Positions 17,617-27,199 of a DNA stretch of 64,000 nt are shown piece by piece. The notes under the pieces are model-generated. The model was given only the letters and a program-made list of their open reading frames with translations. It was not told the origin of the DNA and did no database searches. Numbering within the stretch: position 1 is the stretch's first letter; each line of letters starts with the position of its first letter. Where the stretch lies: contig NZ_CP018839.1 of NCBI RefSeq assembly GCF_001922305.1, forward strand, positions 2,542,001 through 2,606,000, given 5' to 3'. Origin of the DNA: Thauera chlorobenzoica (lineage in GTDB: Bacteria; Pseudomonadota; Gammaproteobacteria; Burkholderiales; Rhodocyclaceae). A program made the translations under genes and the position numbers.

Positions 17617-18117
17617 CTATTCCCGCACACTGGCCGGGGTTTCACTGTCTTGTTGGTAAAGCCGTTTCAGCAGCTCAATCAGTGTGCCGCGCTCGGCATC
17701 GCTGAGTCGGGCGGAAAAATCCTGATCCTGTCGCATTACGGCCTGCTCGATGCGTGCCAGCGCCTGAACACCGGGTGTCGTCATGTGCAGGCAGTAGCGT
17801 CGACGGTCGGTCGGGGAGGCATCCCGGACGATCAGTCCTTTCTCCTCGAGCTGGTTCACGACCTTGACGATCGAGGAACGATCTACGTCCATCGCCACCG
17901 CGAGGGCGCTCTGGCTCATCCCGGGGTTGTTGGCGATCACCTGCAGCATCCCGTAAAGGCCTGGCGTGATGCCCTCGGGGGTGGTGATGGCCCGGGCGAA
18001 CTGCCTGAATGCGGCGATCTGCCCGCGACGCAGATGAAAACCCAGCTCACCGGCCATGGGGCCGTGGAAAACCTCCGCCAGATCGCTGTTGGCTGGTTTG
18101 CCCTGGTGTTTGCGCAT
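17617..18117 (-). CDS. MarR-family regulator of the hcr operon
   Basis: This 166-residue protein has a MarR winged helix-turn-helix: SQSALAVAMDVDRSSIVKVV as recognition region and a wing around RDASPTDRRRYCLHMT. It is the first gene of the transcript that continues into hcrC, nine bases away, so it would be co-expressed with and probably control 4-hydroxybenzoyl-CoA reductase. MarR repressors of aromatic pathways often respond to a CoA thioester such as 4-hydroxybenzoyl-CoA; that ligand is a guess here. A 14-base inverted repeat lies 38-90 bases upstream of its start and suggests autoregulation. Confidence 0.9.
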   Translation of the reverse strand: MRKHQGKPANSDLAEVFHGPMAGELGFHLRRGQIAAFRQFARAITTPEGITPGLYGMLQVIANNPGMSQSALAVAMDVDRSSIVKVVNQLEEKGLIVRDASPTDRRRYCLHMTTPGVQALARIEQAVMRQDQDFSARLSDAERGTLIELLKRLYQQDSETPASVRE

Positions 18118-18154
18118 GAAATCCTCTCGATGACTCTGCGCGGATTGTTAACCA

Positions 18155-18207
18155 GGGCAACAAAATTGGCAATTGAATTGTTTGTGTAGGCAACAATTTT
18201 ATTGCCC
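18155..18207 (-). promoter_or_regulatory. Long inverted repeat upstream of marR-hcrCAB, likely operator
   Basis: GGGCAACAAAATTG (18155-18168) and CAATTTTATTGCCC (18194-18207) are inverted copies matching at 13 of 14 positions. Between them lie further AT-rich repeats (GGCAATTGAATTG). The region is markedly AT-rich against a GC-rich background and sits just upstream of the MarR start codon (18117). This is where the promoter should be, and MarR dimers bind such palindromes. The same element could also affect the divergent cobS gene (18372). Confidence 0.55.
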
Positions 18208-18371
18208 TCTTTTCAAACCGGCGGGATGATCGGAAAATCCGCAGGGCGGGTTACCATCGATGTCCGTCCCATCCGGACGCGGCCGGACGCCCAGCCTGGG
18301 CGAGAGGCCGCCTGAATTCGCCACCGGATGAATCCTGCCGCCGGCCGCCCCCCGCCAACCGGAACAGACCC

Positions 18372-19370
18372 ATGACCGAGACCGAGCGCCAGGCTTCCGA
18401 CTACCTTCCGACCCTGCCCGACTGCGAACTGTCGGTGCGCCAGGTTTTCGGGCTGGACACCGACATGGTGGTGCCGGCCTTCAGCCAGGGCAGCGAGCAT
18501 GTGCCGCAACTCGACGACACCTACCGCTTCGATCGCGACACCACGCTGGCCATCCTCGCCGGCTTCGCCTACAACCGGCGGGTCATGATCCAGGGCTATC
18601 ACGGCACCGGAAAATCGACCCATATCGAGCAGGTCGCGGCGCGCCTGAACTGGCCGTGCGTGCGCATCAATCTCGACAGCCACGTCAGCCGCATCGACCT
18701 GATCGGCAAGGACGCGATCGTCCTGCGCGACGGCAAGCAGGTGACCGAGTTCCGCGAAGGCATCCTGCCGTGGGCGCTGCAGCATCCCTGCGCCCTGGTG
18801 TTCGACGAATACGATGCCGGCCGCCCCGACGTGATGTTCGTGATCCAGCGCGTGCTCGAAGTCGAGGGTCGGCTCACCTTGCTCGACCAGTCGCGGGTGA
18901 TCCATCCGCATCCCGCCTTCCGCCTGTTCGCCACCGCCAACACCATCGGCCTGGGCGATACCACCGGCCTCTACCATGGCACCCAGCAGATCAACCAGGC
19001 GCAGATGGATCGCTGGAACATCGTCGCCACCCTGAACTATCTCGAGCATGACGCCGAAGTCGAGATCGTCCTCGCCAAGATGCCCGCCTACGACACCCGG
19101 GAAGGGCGGGAGCGGGTCGGCGCGATGGTGATGCTGGCCGATCTCACCCGCAGCGGCTTCATCAACGGCGACCTCTCCACCGTCATGTCGCCGCGCACGG
19201 TGCTGACCTGGGCCGAAAACACGCTGATCTTCAAGGATATCCGCTTTGCTTTCCGGGTCACGTTCCTGAACAAGTGCGACGATGTCGAGCGCGCCGCGGT
19301 GGCCGAATATTACCAGCGCTGTTTCGGTGAAGAGCTGATCGATCCGCGGACGCCCTCGGCCGCGGCCTAG
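18372..19370 (+). CDS. cobS: CobS-type AAA+ ATPase (cobaltochelatase subunit)
   Basis: This 332-residue AAA+ ATPase matches CobS, the ATPase that with CobT and CobN inserts cobalt in the aerobic cobalamin pathway. Walker A is GYHGTGKS at residues 75-82 and Walker B is [11 protein letters not shown] near 140-150. The segments [16 protein letters not shown] and [19 protein letters not shown] are typical of CobS. cobT follows after five bases, so both are in one operon. No cobN is present in the window, so the chelatase core would have to be encoded elsewhere, or the pair may serve as a different MoxR/VWA-type metallochaperone. Confidence 0.9.
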   Translation: MTETERQASDYLPTLPDCELSVRQVFGLDTDMVVPAFSQGSEHVPQLDDTYRFDRDTTLAILAGFAYNRRVMIQGYHGTGKSTHIEQVAARLNWPCVRINLDSHVSRIDLIGKDAIVLRDGKQVTEFREGILPWALQHPCALVFDEYDAGRPDVMFVIQRVLEVEGRLTLLDQSRVIHPHPAFRLFATANTIGLGDTTGLYHGTQQINQAQMDRWNIVATLNYLEHDAEVEIVLAKMPAYDTREGRERVGAMVMLADLTRSGFINGDLSTVMSPRTVLTWAENTLIFKDIRFAFRVTFLNKCDDVERAAVAEYYQRCFGEELIDPRTPSAAA

Positions 19371-19375
19371 CGTCC

Positions 19376-21229
19376 ATGGCGTACCAGCGCACCCGCCCGG
19401 AACCCGCGCCCGAAGCGCCGCCGGGCGTCCTTGCAAGGGCAGTTGTCAGTGCCTTTCGCGCCATGGCCGGACCGGCCGCCGCCGATCCGGCGGGCACCCG
19501 CGCCCGCCTGGCCGATCTTGCACAGCACTGCGTGACTGCGGAGGACATCGCGCGCCTGCGCGGGCAGGCCGATGCGCAGGCATTGCGTCTGCGCTATCAC
19601 GATGCGTGTCTCCATGAGCGGGCGATGCCGGCGGGCGAGGAGGCGCGCGCCGTCTATGACGCCATCGAGCAGGCACGCGTCGAAGCCCTGGGCGGCCGCC
19701 GGATGGCCGGCGTCTCGGCCAACCTCTCCGCCCTGATCGAGCAGCACTGCCGGGCGAGGAAATTCGACCGGGCGACGCGCCGGGCGCAGGTGCCGCTGGC
19801 CGAAGCGCTGTACGTTCTGGCCCGCGAACGCTTCTGCGGCACGCCGCCGCCGCCCGCGGCGCGGACCATGGCCGAGCTGTGGCGCCCCTTTGTCGAAGCC
19901 AGGGCCGGGCGCAACCTCGAGGCGCTCGGCGGGCGCCTGCACGATGAGGAGGCTTTCGCCGCGGGCTTGAATGCGCTGGTTGCGGCGCTGGAACTGGAAG
20001 GCGGCAGCGGCGAACCGGAGGACGAGCGCAAGCTCGGCCAGCGCCAGGACGAGACGCACACCGAAGAGGCCCCGGAGCAGCGCCACGGCGCGGGGGAGGC
20101 TGCACAGAATGCCGACAGCCCGCACCGCCGGGAGAGCGCCGGGCGGGCCGCGGGCCTGCCGGGCGCGGCCCGCCCGGCGCTGGTTTCACCCGAGCGCGGG
20201 ACCGGAGAGGCCGGCGCGTCCGCTTCGCGCCGGCCGGTGCCGTCGTTGCCGGGGGGCCAGGCCTATCATCCCTACACCACCGCCTTCGACCAGACCGTGG
20301 ATGCCGAAGACCTGTGCGAAGCCGGCGAGCTGCACCGGCTGCGCAGCCGGCTCGACCGCGAGCTGGTGCATTTCCAGCACCTCGTCGGCCGCCTCGCCAA
20401 CCGCCTGCAACGCCGCCTGCTGGCGAGGCAGATGCGGGACTGGGTGTTCGACCTCGAAGAAGGCTTGCTCGACACCGGCCGCCTCGACCGCATCGTCGTC
20501 AGCCCGGATCACGGCCTGTCCTTCAAGCTCGAAAAGGATGCCGATTTCCGCGACACCGCGGTCAGCCTGCTGATCGACAACTCCGCCTCGATGCGCGGCC
20601 GCCCGATCACGGTGGCGGCGATGAGTGCCGATATTCTGGCGCGCACCCTCGAGCGCTGCGCCATCAAGGTCGAAATCCTCGGGTTCACGACGCGCACCTG
20701 GAAGGGGGGGCAGGCGCGCGCGCAATGGCAGCGCGACGGCGAGCCGGCCGACCCGGGGCGGCTCAACGATCTTCGCCACATCCTCTACAAGGCGGCCGAC
20801 ACCCCCTGGCGGCGGGCGCGCAAGAACCTCGGCCTGATGCTGCGCGAAGGCCTGCCGAAAGAGAACATCGACGGCGAGGCCCTGCTCTGGGCGCATCGCC
20901 GCCTGATTGCCCGCCCCGAGCGCCGGCGCATCCTGGTGGTGATTTCGGACGGGGAACCGGCCGACGATTCGACCTTGTCGGCCAACCCGGGGCACTATCT
21001 GGCGCAGCACCTGCGCGACGTGATCGCCTGGATCGAGCAGCGCTCCCCGGTCGAACTGGTCGCGATCGGCATCGGCCACGACGTAAGCCGTTATTATCGC
21101 CGCGCCGTCACCATCGACGATGTCGACGCGCTGGCGGGCGTCATGCTCGAACAGCTGTCGGCGCTGTTCGGGGAAGAGCTGCGGCGCCCGCGGCCGTCCG
21201 CGCCCGCGAGTGGCCGGACGGTGCGGTGA
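19376..21229 (+). CDS. cobT: CobT-type von Willebrand factor A protein (cobaltochelatase subunit)
   Basis: The 617-residue protein has the CobT layout: an alpha-helical N-terminal region, a charged disordered linker around residues 215-300 (rich in Glu, Arg and Ala), and a C-terminal VWA domain. The MIDAS motif DNSAS is in [15 protein letters not shown], and [13 protein letters not shown] provides further metal-site residues. CobT binds CobS to form a ring-shaped ATPase complex that drives metal insertion. The gene starts five bases after cobS. A short PhnA-like gene follows after 41 bases. Confidence 0.9.
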   Translation: MAYQRTRPEPAPEAPPGVLARAVVSAFRAMAGPAAADPAGTRARLADLAQHCVTAEDIARLRGQADAQALRLRYHDACLHERAMPAGEEARAVYDAIEQARVEALGGRRMAGVSANLSALIEQHCRARKFDRATRRAQVPLAEALYVLARERFCGTPPPPAARTMAELWRPFVEARAGRNLEALGGRLHDEEAFAAGLNALVAALELEGGSGEPEDERKLGQRQDETHTEEAPEQRHGAGEAAQNADSPHRRESAGRAAGLPGAARPALVSPERGTGEAGASASRRPVPSLPGGQAYHPYTTAFDQTVDAEDLCEAGELHRLRSRLDRELVHFQHLVGRLANRLQRRLLARQMRDWVFDLEEGLLDTGRLDRIVVSPDHGLSFKLEKDADFRDTAVSLLIDNSASMRGRPITVAAMSADILARTLERCAIKVEILGFTTRTWKGGQARAQWQRDGEPADPGRLNDLRHILYKAADTPWRRARKNLGLMLREGLPKENIDGEALLWAHRRLIARPERRRILVVISDGEPADDSTLSANPGHYLAQHLRDVIAWIEQRSPVELVAIGIGHDVSRYYRRAVTIDDVDALAGVMLEQLSALFGEELRRPRPSAPASGRTVR

Positions 21230-21270
21230 AGCCGTGACCGGCCCGATTCACGAAACCACAAGGAAACCCG

Positions 21271-21624
21271 ATGAGCAGTTTGCCGAAATGCCCCGCGTGC
21301 AGTTCCGAATACACCTACGAGGACGGCGCGATGTACGTCTGCCCCGAATGCGCGCACGAATGGCCGAAAGCCGCGGCCGAAGACCCAGAGGAAGACGGAC
21401 ACGAGGCCGGGCGCGAGTTCCGTGATGCCAACGGCAACGTGCTGGAGGACGGCGACAGCGTCACCGTGATCAAGGACCTGAAAGTCAAAGGCTCGTCGCT
21501 GGTGGTGAAGGTGGGCACCAAGGTCAGGAACATCCGCCTGGTCGACGGCGATCACGACATCGACTGCAAGATCGACGGCATCGGCGCGATGAAGCTGAAG
21601 TCGGCGTTCGTGAAGAAGAGCTGA
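21271..21624 (+). CDS. PhnA/YjdM-family zinc-ribbon protein
   Basis: This 117-residue protein has an N-terminal zinc ribbon, C7-x2-C10 and C24-x2-C27, and the C-terminal PhnA domain ([40 protein letters not shown]). The family was named for alkylphosphonate use in E. coli, but that link is weak and its real role is not established. An AAGGAAA-like site precedes the ATG. It lies just after cobT on the same strand, and a functional tie to the chelatase pair is not known. Confidence 0.88.
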   Translation: MSSLPKCPACSSEYTYEDGAMYVCPECAHEWPKAAAEDPEEDGHEAGREFRDANGNVLEDGDSVTVIKDLKVKGSSLVVKVGTKVRNIRLVDGDHDIDCKIDGIGAMKLKSAFVKKS

Positions 21625-21636
21625 AGGCGAAGCCGC

Positions 21637-21667
21637 TTCCCGGCCGAGCGCGCGCCTCCGCCGGGAA
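21637..21667 (+). terminator. Hairpin after the PhnA-like gene
   Basis: TTCCCGGC (21637-21644) and GCCGGGAA (21660-21667) form a perfect 8-bp stem with a 15-base loop, 13 bases after the stop codon. There is no T-run, so this is at best a weak or factor-assisted terminator. The rest of the 235-base gap up to 21859 is GC-rich, with no gene I can support. Confidence 0.35.
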
Positions 21668-21859
21668 AGGGGGGCGGCGCGGGCAGGCGGCGCCGCAAAG
21701 CGCCGGCCCCGCCGCGCCGGGCGGGAACTTCGGGTGGAGCGGGGCTTTCACACCGGCAGCAGCCCATCGGTGCGGGTAAGGCACGAGCCGGCTGCCGTCC
21801 GTGTCCGCCCCTGTAATACACTCGACCCCCCGAACCGAACCCGACCACACGGTGCAGCC

Positions 21860-23032
21860 ATGAGCGTCCTCGAAGCCGTCCGGCCCCTGCACGGCAAACT
21901 CACCGCCATCCGGCGCGACCTCCATGCCCATCCCGAGCTGGCGTTCAAGGAGCATCGCACTGCCGAGCTCGTCGCCCGCCATCTGCAGCAACTGGGGATC
22001 GAGACCCACTGCGGCATCGGCGGCACCGGCGTGATCGGTGTCGTTCGCGGCGGACGCGGCCTGCGCGCGATCGGCCTGCGCGCCGACATGGACGCGCTGC
22101 CGATCACCGAGCGCAACACCTTCGCCCACGCGTCCACCGTCCCCGGCTGCATGCACGCCTGCGGCCACGACGGCCACACCACGATGCTGCTCGGTGCCGC
22201 CGAGGCGTTGGCGGCACGGCGTGATTTCGACGGCACCGTGTATCTGATCTTCCAGCCTGCCGAGGAGGGCGAGGGCGGGGCGGCGGCGATGATCGCCGAC
22301 GGCCTGTTCGAGCGCTTCCCGATGGAGGCGGTGTTCGGCATGCACAACTGGCCGGGCATGGAAGCCGGCAGCTTCGCCGTGCACAGCGGTCCGGTGATGG
22401 CCAGCGCCGACCGTTTCGATGTCTGCTTCCTGGGGGTGGGGGCGCATGCGGCGATGCCCCACCTGGGCGCGGACCCGCTGCTGGCGGGGGCGGCCTTCGT
22501 GCAGGCAGTGCAGGCCCTGGTCAGCCGCCGCGTGGACCCGATCGATGCGGCGGTGGTGTCGGTGACCCGCTTTCATGCCGGCGAGGCCTATAACGCGATT
22601 TCCGACCGTGCCGAGCTGTGCGGCACGGTGCGCACCTTCTCCGCCGAAGTGCGCGACATGCTGGAGCAGGGGCTGCGCCAGGTCGCCGAAGGGGTCGCCG
22701 CGAGCCACGGCGTGCAGCTCGAGTTTGCCTACCGCCGTGGCTATCCGCCGACGCTCAACAGCGCCGCCGAAGCGATTCGTTGCGCCGATGCGGCGCGGGG
22801 AGTGGTGGGCGCGGAGCGGGTGTTCACCGATCGCCGCCCGAGCATGGGTGCGGAGGACTTCGCCTACTTCCTCGAGCGCCGGCCGGGCGCCTACGTGTGG
22901 ATCGGCAACGGCCCGGGAGCGGGCGGGTGCACGCTGCACAATCCGAACTACGACTTCAACGACGAAGTCCTGAGCATTGGCGTGGCTTACTGGTGCGAAC
23001 TCGTGCGCAACCTGCTTGCCACGGTGAAGTGA
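21860..23032 (+). CDS. M20-family amidohydrolase (HipO/N-acyl-amino-acid hydrolase type)
   Basis: The 390-residue metallopeptidase-fold enzyme hydrolyses N-acyl amino acids, hippurate or similar amides in the cytoplasm. Motifs are the opening IRRDLHAHPELAFKEHRT, the metal cluster CMHACGHDGHTTMLLGAAE, the FQPAEEGEGGA segment with the catalytic Glu pair, and GMHNWPGMEAGSFAV. The C-terminal PSMGAEDFAYFLERRPGAYV completes the site. The frame is open 42 codons upstream, but homology begins at MSVLEAVRPLHGKLTAIRRD. The exact substrate is not clear. The FtsX-type permease gene follows after ten bases. Confidence 0.92.
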   Translation: MSVLEAVRPLHGKLTAIRRDLHAHPELAFKEHRTAELVARHLQQLGIETHCGIGGTGVIGVVRGGRGLRAIGLRADMDALPITERNTFAHASTVPGCMHACGHDGHTTMLLGAAEALAARRDFDGTVYLIFQPAEEGEGGAAAMIADGLFERFPMEAVFGMHNWPGMEAGSFAVHSGPVMASADRFDVCFLGVGAHAAMPHLGADPLLAGAAFVQAVQALVSRRVDPIDAAVVSVTRFHAGEAYNAISDRAELCGTVRTFSAEVRDMLEQGLRQVAEGVAASHGVQLEFAYRRGYPPTLNSAAEAIRCADAARGVVGAERVFTDRRPSMGAEDFAYFLERRPGAYVWIGNGPGAGGCTLHNPNYDFNDEVLSIGVAYWCELVRNLLATVK

Positions 23033-23042
23033 GGGTGGTGGA

Positions 23043-25541
23043 ATGATGCGGAACCTGCGCCTGGCCTTGCGGATGATGCTGCGCGACCTGCGCGCGGGCG
23101 AACTGCACCTGCTCGGTCTGGCGATCGTCATTGCGGTGGCGAGCCTGACCAGCGTCGGCTTTCTTGCCGACCGCGTCGGCCGTGCGCTCGACCGCGAGGC
23201 CAACCAGCTGCTCGGGGGCGACTTGCTGCTGCGCGCCGACCGTCCGTGGCCGGCGCAGTTTATCGACGAGGCGCGCGCGCGTGCGCTGCAGAGCGCGACC
23301 ACGGTGTTATTCACCAGCATGGCGAGCACCGGGTCGACAGCCGCGCTGACGGGCGTCAAAGTGGTGCAGGAAGGCTATCCGCTGCGGGGCGCGATCCGCA
23401 TCGCGCCGGGGCCGAACCAGGCCGATGCGGTGGCTGGGCGGGTGCCCGAGCCGGGTGAATTGTGGCTCGACGAGCGCCTGTTCGCCGAGCTGGGCGTCGA
23501 TATCGGGGAGTCCGTCGGGCTGGGCGAGCTCGAGTTCCGCGTCGGCGCAATGGTCAGCTTCGAGTCCGACCGCGGGGCCAACTTCTTCAGCCTGTTGCCA
23601 AGGGCGATTTTCAACCTCGAGGATCTGGAGGCCACCGGCTTGCTCGCCCAGGGCAGCCGCGCCACCTGGCGGCTGCATGTGGCCGGGCCGGCGGCGGCGG
23701 TGGCGGCCTACGAACAGTGGGCGCGGGCCCGCCTCGAACGGGGGCAGGCGGTGGAGAGCATCGACAGCACCCGCCCCGAAGTGCGCGCCGCGCTCGACCA
23801 GGCGCAGCGCTTCCTGCGCCTGGCGGCGCTGCTCGCGGTGATCCTCGCCGCGGTTGCGGTGGGGCTGTCGGCGCGCCGCTTCATGGCCCGCCACCTCGAC
23901 GGCTGCGCGGTGATGCGTGTGCTCGGCGCAGGCCAGGCCCAGGTGCTGGGAATCGTGATCGGCGAATTCGCCCTCTTCGGTCTGGCTGCGGCTGCAGCCG
24001 GCTCCGCGCTGGGCTGGGCGGTGCAGTGGGGGCTGGCAGCTGGGCTGCGCGAACTCCTCGCCACCGAGCTGCCCGCACCCTCGCTGCTGCCGCTGGCCCA
24101 TGGGCTGGTGGTGGGGATGGCCTTGCTGGCCGGGTTCGTGCTGCCGCAGCTGCTGCGCCTGGGGCGGGTCAGTACGCTGCGTGTGCTGCGCCGTGAACTC
24201 GCGTTTGCCGAGCCGGTCTCGGGCGCGGCCTGGGCGCTGGGGCTGGCGGCCCTGCTTGCGCTGGTGTTCTGGATCGCCGCCGATGCGCGCCTGGGAGCGA
24301 TGGTCGCCGCCGGCTTCGCCGTGGCCCTCGGGCTGTTCGCGCTCGCGGCCTGGGGCGTGCTGTGGCTGGCGGTGCGCTTCAAGGGCGCAGGCAGCCTGCG
24401 CGGCGGCGGCTGGCGCTACGGCGTGGCTGCGCTCGGCCGCCGGATGGGGGCCAGCGTCATCCAGACGGTGGCGCTCGGGGTGGGCATGACCGCCCTGCTG
24501 CTGTTGACCCTGGTCCGGGCCGACCTGCTCGACAACTGGCGGCGGCTGGCGCCGGCGGATGCGCCCAACCGCTTCGTCATCAATATCCAGCCCGACCAGC
24601 GTGCCGGACTCGATGCGCTGTTCGCCGCCGAAGGGCTGCCGGTGCCGCAAATCCAGCCGATGATCCGCGGGCGCATGGTGGCGATCAACGACCGCGCGGT
24701 CGCCCCCGAGGACTTCGACAACCCCCGTACCCGCCGGCTGGCGCAGCGTGAATTCAACCTTTCCTACACCGCCGAGCTGCCCGCCGGGAACGCGGTGGAG
24801 GCGGGGCGCTGGCACGGTGGCGAGCGTGTGCCGCAGTTCTCGGTGGAAAAGGGGCTGGCGCAGACCTTCGGCCTGCAGGTGGGGGACCGGGTCGCCTTCG
24901 AGGTCGGCGGGGAACGGGTCGAGGCGCCGATCAGCAGCGTGCGCCGGCTCGACTGGGATTCGATGCGGGTGAATTTCTTCTTCATCGCCGCGCCGGGCCT
25001 GCTCGAAACCTATCCGGCGAGCCTGATCACCAGTTTCCACCTGCCGCCCTCGGCGCACGGCTTCACCACCAAGCTGATCGAGCGCTTTCCCAACCTCACC
25101 GTGATCGACGTTGCCGCGGTGCTGGCACAAGTGCAGGCGATGACCGACAAGCTGATCGTGATCGTCCAGTTCGTGTTCGGCTTTGCCGTGCTCGCCGGCC
25201 TGGTGGTGCTGTACGCTGCGCTGCAGGCCACCCACGACGAGCGCGGATACGAGTTCGCCATGCTGCGCACGCTCGGTGCGCGCAACCGCCAGGTGCGCCA
25301 GGCCGTGCTTGCCGAGTTCCTCGTGCTCGGTTGCGTCGCCGGGGGGCTGGCCGGCCTCGGTGCGAGCGCGATCGGTTGGGTGCTGGCCGGGCAGGTGTTC
25401 GGGATGCCTTATGCTCCCGCTCTCGCTCCGGTGCTGGCCGGGGCGCTGCTCGGTGCCGCGGGCGTGGTCGGTGGCGGCTGGCTGGGCATGCGCGGGCTTC
25501 TGTCGCGTCCGCCCCTGGTGAGCCTGCGGGCGCTCGGTTGA
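23043..25541 (+). CDS. FtsX-type ABC transporter permease (YbbP-like)
   Basis: The 832-residue membrane protein has two FtsX/MacB-type permease repeats: an N-terminal helix (GLAIVIAVASLTSVGFLADR), a large periplasmic domain, a central helical bundle, a second extracytoplasmic domain and a C-terminal bundle (VQFVFGFAVLAGLVVLYAAL, ATHDERGYEFAMLRTLGARN). This fits E. coli YbbP. YbbP normally lies beside the ATPase gene ybbA and tesA; neither is here, so its ATPase must come from elsewhere. Tandem ATGs at 23043 and 23046 follow a GAGGGTGG site. Confidence 0.88.
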   Translation: MMRNLRLALRMMLRDLRAGELHLLGLAIVIAVASLTSVGFLADRVGRALDREANQLLGGDLLLRADRPWPAQFIDEARARALQSATTVLFTSMASTGSTAALTGVKVVQEGYPLRGAIRIAPGPNQADAVAGRVPEPGELWLDERLFAELGVDIGESVGLGELEFRVGAMVSFESDRGANFFSLLPRAIFNLEDLEATGLLAQGSRATWRLHVAGPAAAVAAYEQWARARLERGQAVESIDSTRPEVRAALDQAQRFLRLAALLAVILAAVAVGLSARRFMARHLDGCAVMRVLGAGQAQVLGIVIGEFALFGLAAAAAGSALGWAVQWGLAAGLRELLATELPAPSLLPLAHGLVVGMALLAGFVLPQLLRLGRVSTLRVLRRELAFAEPVSGAAWALGLAALLALVFWIAADARLGAMVAAGFAVALGLFALAAWGVLWLAVRFKGAGSLRGGGWRYGVAALGRRMGASVIQTVALGVGMTALLLLTLVRADLLDNWRRLAPADAPNRFVINIQPDQRAGLDALFAAEGLPVPQIQPMIRGRMVAINDRAVAPEDFDNPRTRRLAQREFNLSYTAELPAGNAVEAGRWHGGERVPQFSVEKGLAQTFGLQVGDRVAFEVGGERVEAPISSVRRLDWDSMRVNFFFIAAPGLLETYPASLITSFHLPPSAHGFTTKLIERFPNLTVIDVAAVLAQVQAMTDKLIVIVQFVFGFAVLAGLVVLYAALQATHDERGYEFAMLRTLGARNRQVRQAVLAEFLVLGCVAGGLAGLGASAIGWVLAGQVFGMPYAPALAPVLAGALLGAAGVVGGGWLGMRGLLSRPPLVSLRALG

Positions 25542-25613
25542 GGTCCGCGCCGAACATGCCCTTCGACCGTATGCCGTTCATCCGCGGCTCCCGCAACCCT
25601 GGACTCCGCTTCG

Positions 25614-26795
25614 ATGACCCAGACTGAAACGATTTTCGCTCTCCTCGGCGCCGCCGTGCTGCTGTCGGCCTGGCTGTTGCTGCGCAGCTTCGCCCACGAG
25701 CGCGGCCTGCAGCGCCGGCTGGCGGAGGCGCTGTCCGAGCAGCTCGATGACCGCCTGGCGGCGCAGCACCGTGAAATCCTCCGCGACCTGCACGAAGGCC
25801 TGGCACGCCAGACCGATCGTATCGGCGAACACGCGCGCGCCGACCGCGATCTGCTGCAGCGTGGGCTGAGCGCGGCGTCGCTGCAGCTGTCGCGCGGCAT
25901 GCAGGCGCTGACCCAGAGCGTGGACGGGCGCCTGGACACGCTGTCCGGGCAGGTGAGCCAGCGCCTCGACGAGGGGTTTCGCAAGACCAACGAAACTTTC
26001 GCCAGCGTGATGGCGCGGCTGGCGACGATCGACGAGGCGCAGAAGAAGATCGACGGGCTCACGACCAACGTCGTCAGCCTGCAGGAGCTGCTCGGCGACA
26101 AGCGCGCGCGCGGGGCTTTCGGCGAAGTCCAGCTCGAGGCCCTGGTGCAGAATGCGCTGCCGCCCGACGCCTACGCTTTCCAGCAGGTGCTGCCCAACGG
26201 CACCCGCGTCGATTGCCTGCTGACGCTGCCGGCGCCGACCGGCAAGGTGGCGGTGGATGCGAAGTTCCCGCTGGAGAACTACCACCGCATGTTCGACGCC
26301 GATGCCGCCGAGCTCGACCGCCGCGCCGCGCAGCAGGCGTTCCGCACCGACGTCAAGCGCCACGTCGATGCGATCGCGGGCAAGTACATTCTCCCCGGCA
26401 CGACCTCCGACGGTGCGGTGCTGTTCCTGCCGGCCGAGGCGGTGTTCGCCGAAATCCACGCCTACCACCCGGAGGTCGTCGCCTACGCCCAGCACAAGCG
26501 GGTGTGGATCGTGTCGCCGACGACGCTGATGGCGGTGCTCAACACCGCGCGCGCGGTGCTCAAGGACGTCGAGACGCGCAAGCAGATCCACGTCATCCAG
26601 GATGCCCTCGCCAAGCTGGCGAAGGATTTCCAGCGTTTCGACGAACGCATGGCTGCGCTTGCGCGCCATATCGAGCAGGCCAGCCGCGACGTGCAGGACG
26701 TGCACACCTCCAGCCGCAAGATCAGCGCCCACTTCCACAAGATCGAGTCGGCGCAGCTCGACGAGCTGGCCGACGAGGCCGGGGCGCAAACTTGA
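25614..26795 (+). CDS. rmuC: RmuC-family DNA recombination protein
   Basis: The 393-residue protein starts with a membrane helix (FALLGAAVLLSAWLLL), then a long coiled coil to about residue 150, then the RmuC nuclease-like domain with LLGDKRARGAFGEVQLEALV, GKVAVDAKFPLENYHRM, LPAEAVFAEI and RVWIVSPTTLMAVLNTAR. RmuC is thought to limit inversions and structural rearrangements at short inverted repeats. It follows the FtsX-type permease gene on the same strand. Confidence 0.92.
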   Translation: MTQTETIFALLGAAVLLSAWLLLRSFAHERGLQRRLAEALSEQLDDRLAAQHREILRDLHEGLARQTDRIGEHARADRDLLQRGLSAASLQLSRGMQALTQSVDGRLDTLSGQVSQRLDEGFRKTNETFASVMARLATIDEAQKKIDGLTTNVVSLQELLGDKRARGAFGEVQLEALVQNALPPDAYAFQQVLPNGTRVDCLLTLPAPTGKVAVDAKFPLENYHRMFDADAAELDRRAAQQAFRTDVKRHVDAIAGKYILPGTTSDGAVLFLPAEAVFAEIHAYHPEVVAYAQHKRVWIVSPTTLMAVLNTARAVLKDVETRKQIHVIQDALAKLAKDFQRFDERMAALARHIEQASRDVQDVHTSSRKISAHFHKIESAQLDELADEAGAQT

Positions 26796-26870
26796 TTGCG
26801 GACAGGGCGCGGGCGGCCGTCTCCCCGTATCGTTCGAACCACTCAGACTCTCGAACCAGGCTTCTGCCCC

Positions 26871-27155
26871 ATGTCCTCGATTCCCTTCCCGATCCTCTTC
26901 ATCATGCTGGTGTTTTTCACCATGTGGATGATCCTGCGCAAGTTCAACCGGATCGAGCAGCAGAAGCGGGACCTTCCTGAACTCGGCGCTTACCTCGCGG
27001 CCCATGGGCAGGCCGCGCCGCGCTGCGTCGCCTGTGGCGCGGCCGAACTCAAGGATGAAGGCCTGACCCACGGCAAGGACGAGCGCCGGATCGTATCCTG
27101 CGGCACGTGCCGGACGCTGCTCTACCGTTTCGTCCGCCCGGCCGAGGAGCAGTAG
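26871..27155 (+). CDS. Small membrane-anchored zinc-ribbon protein
   Basis: This 94-residue protein has one N-terminal membrane helix (FPILFIMLVFFTMWMIL), a short basic linker, and a C-terminal ribbon with cysteine pairs C52-x2-C55 and C77-x2-C80. The ATG at 26871 begins right at the helix. I do not recognise a characterised family. It sits 75 bases after rmuC on the same strand and may be co-transcribed. Confidence 0.75.
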   Translation: MSSIPFPILFIMLVFFTMWMILRKFNRIEQQKRDLPELGAYLAAHGQAAPRCVACGAAELKDEGLTHGKDERRIVSCGTCRTLLYRFVRPAEEQ

Positions 27156-27199
27156 CAGCGCCCTGCGCCAGCAGCCCGGGCGATGCTCCGGGGCGGGGG

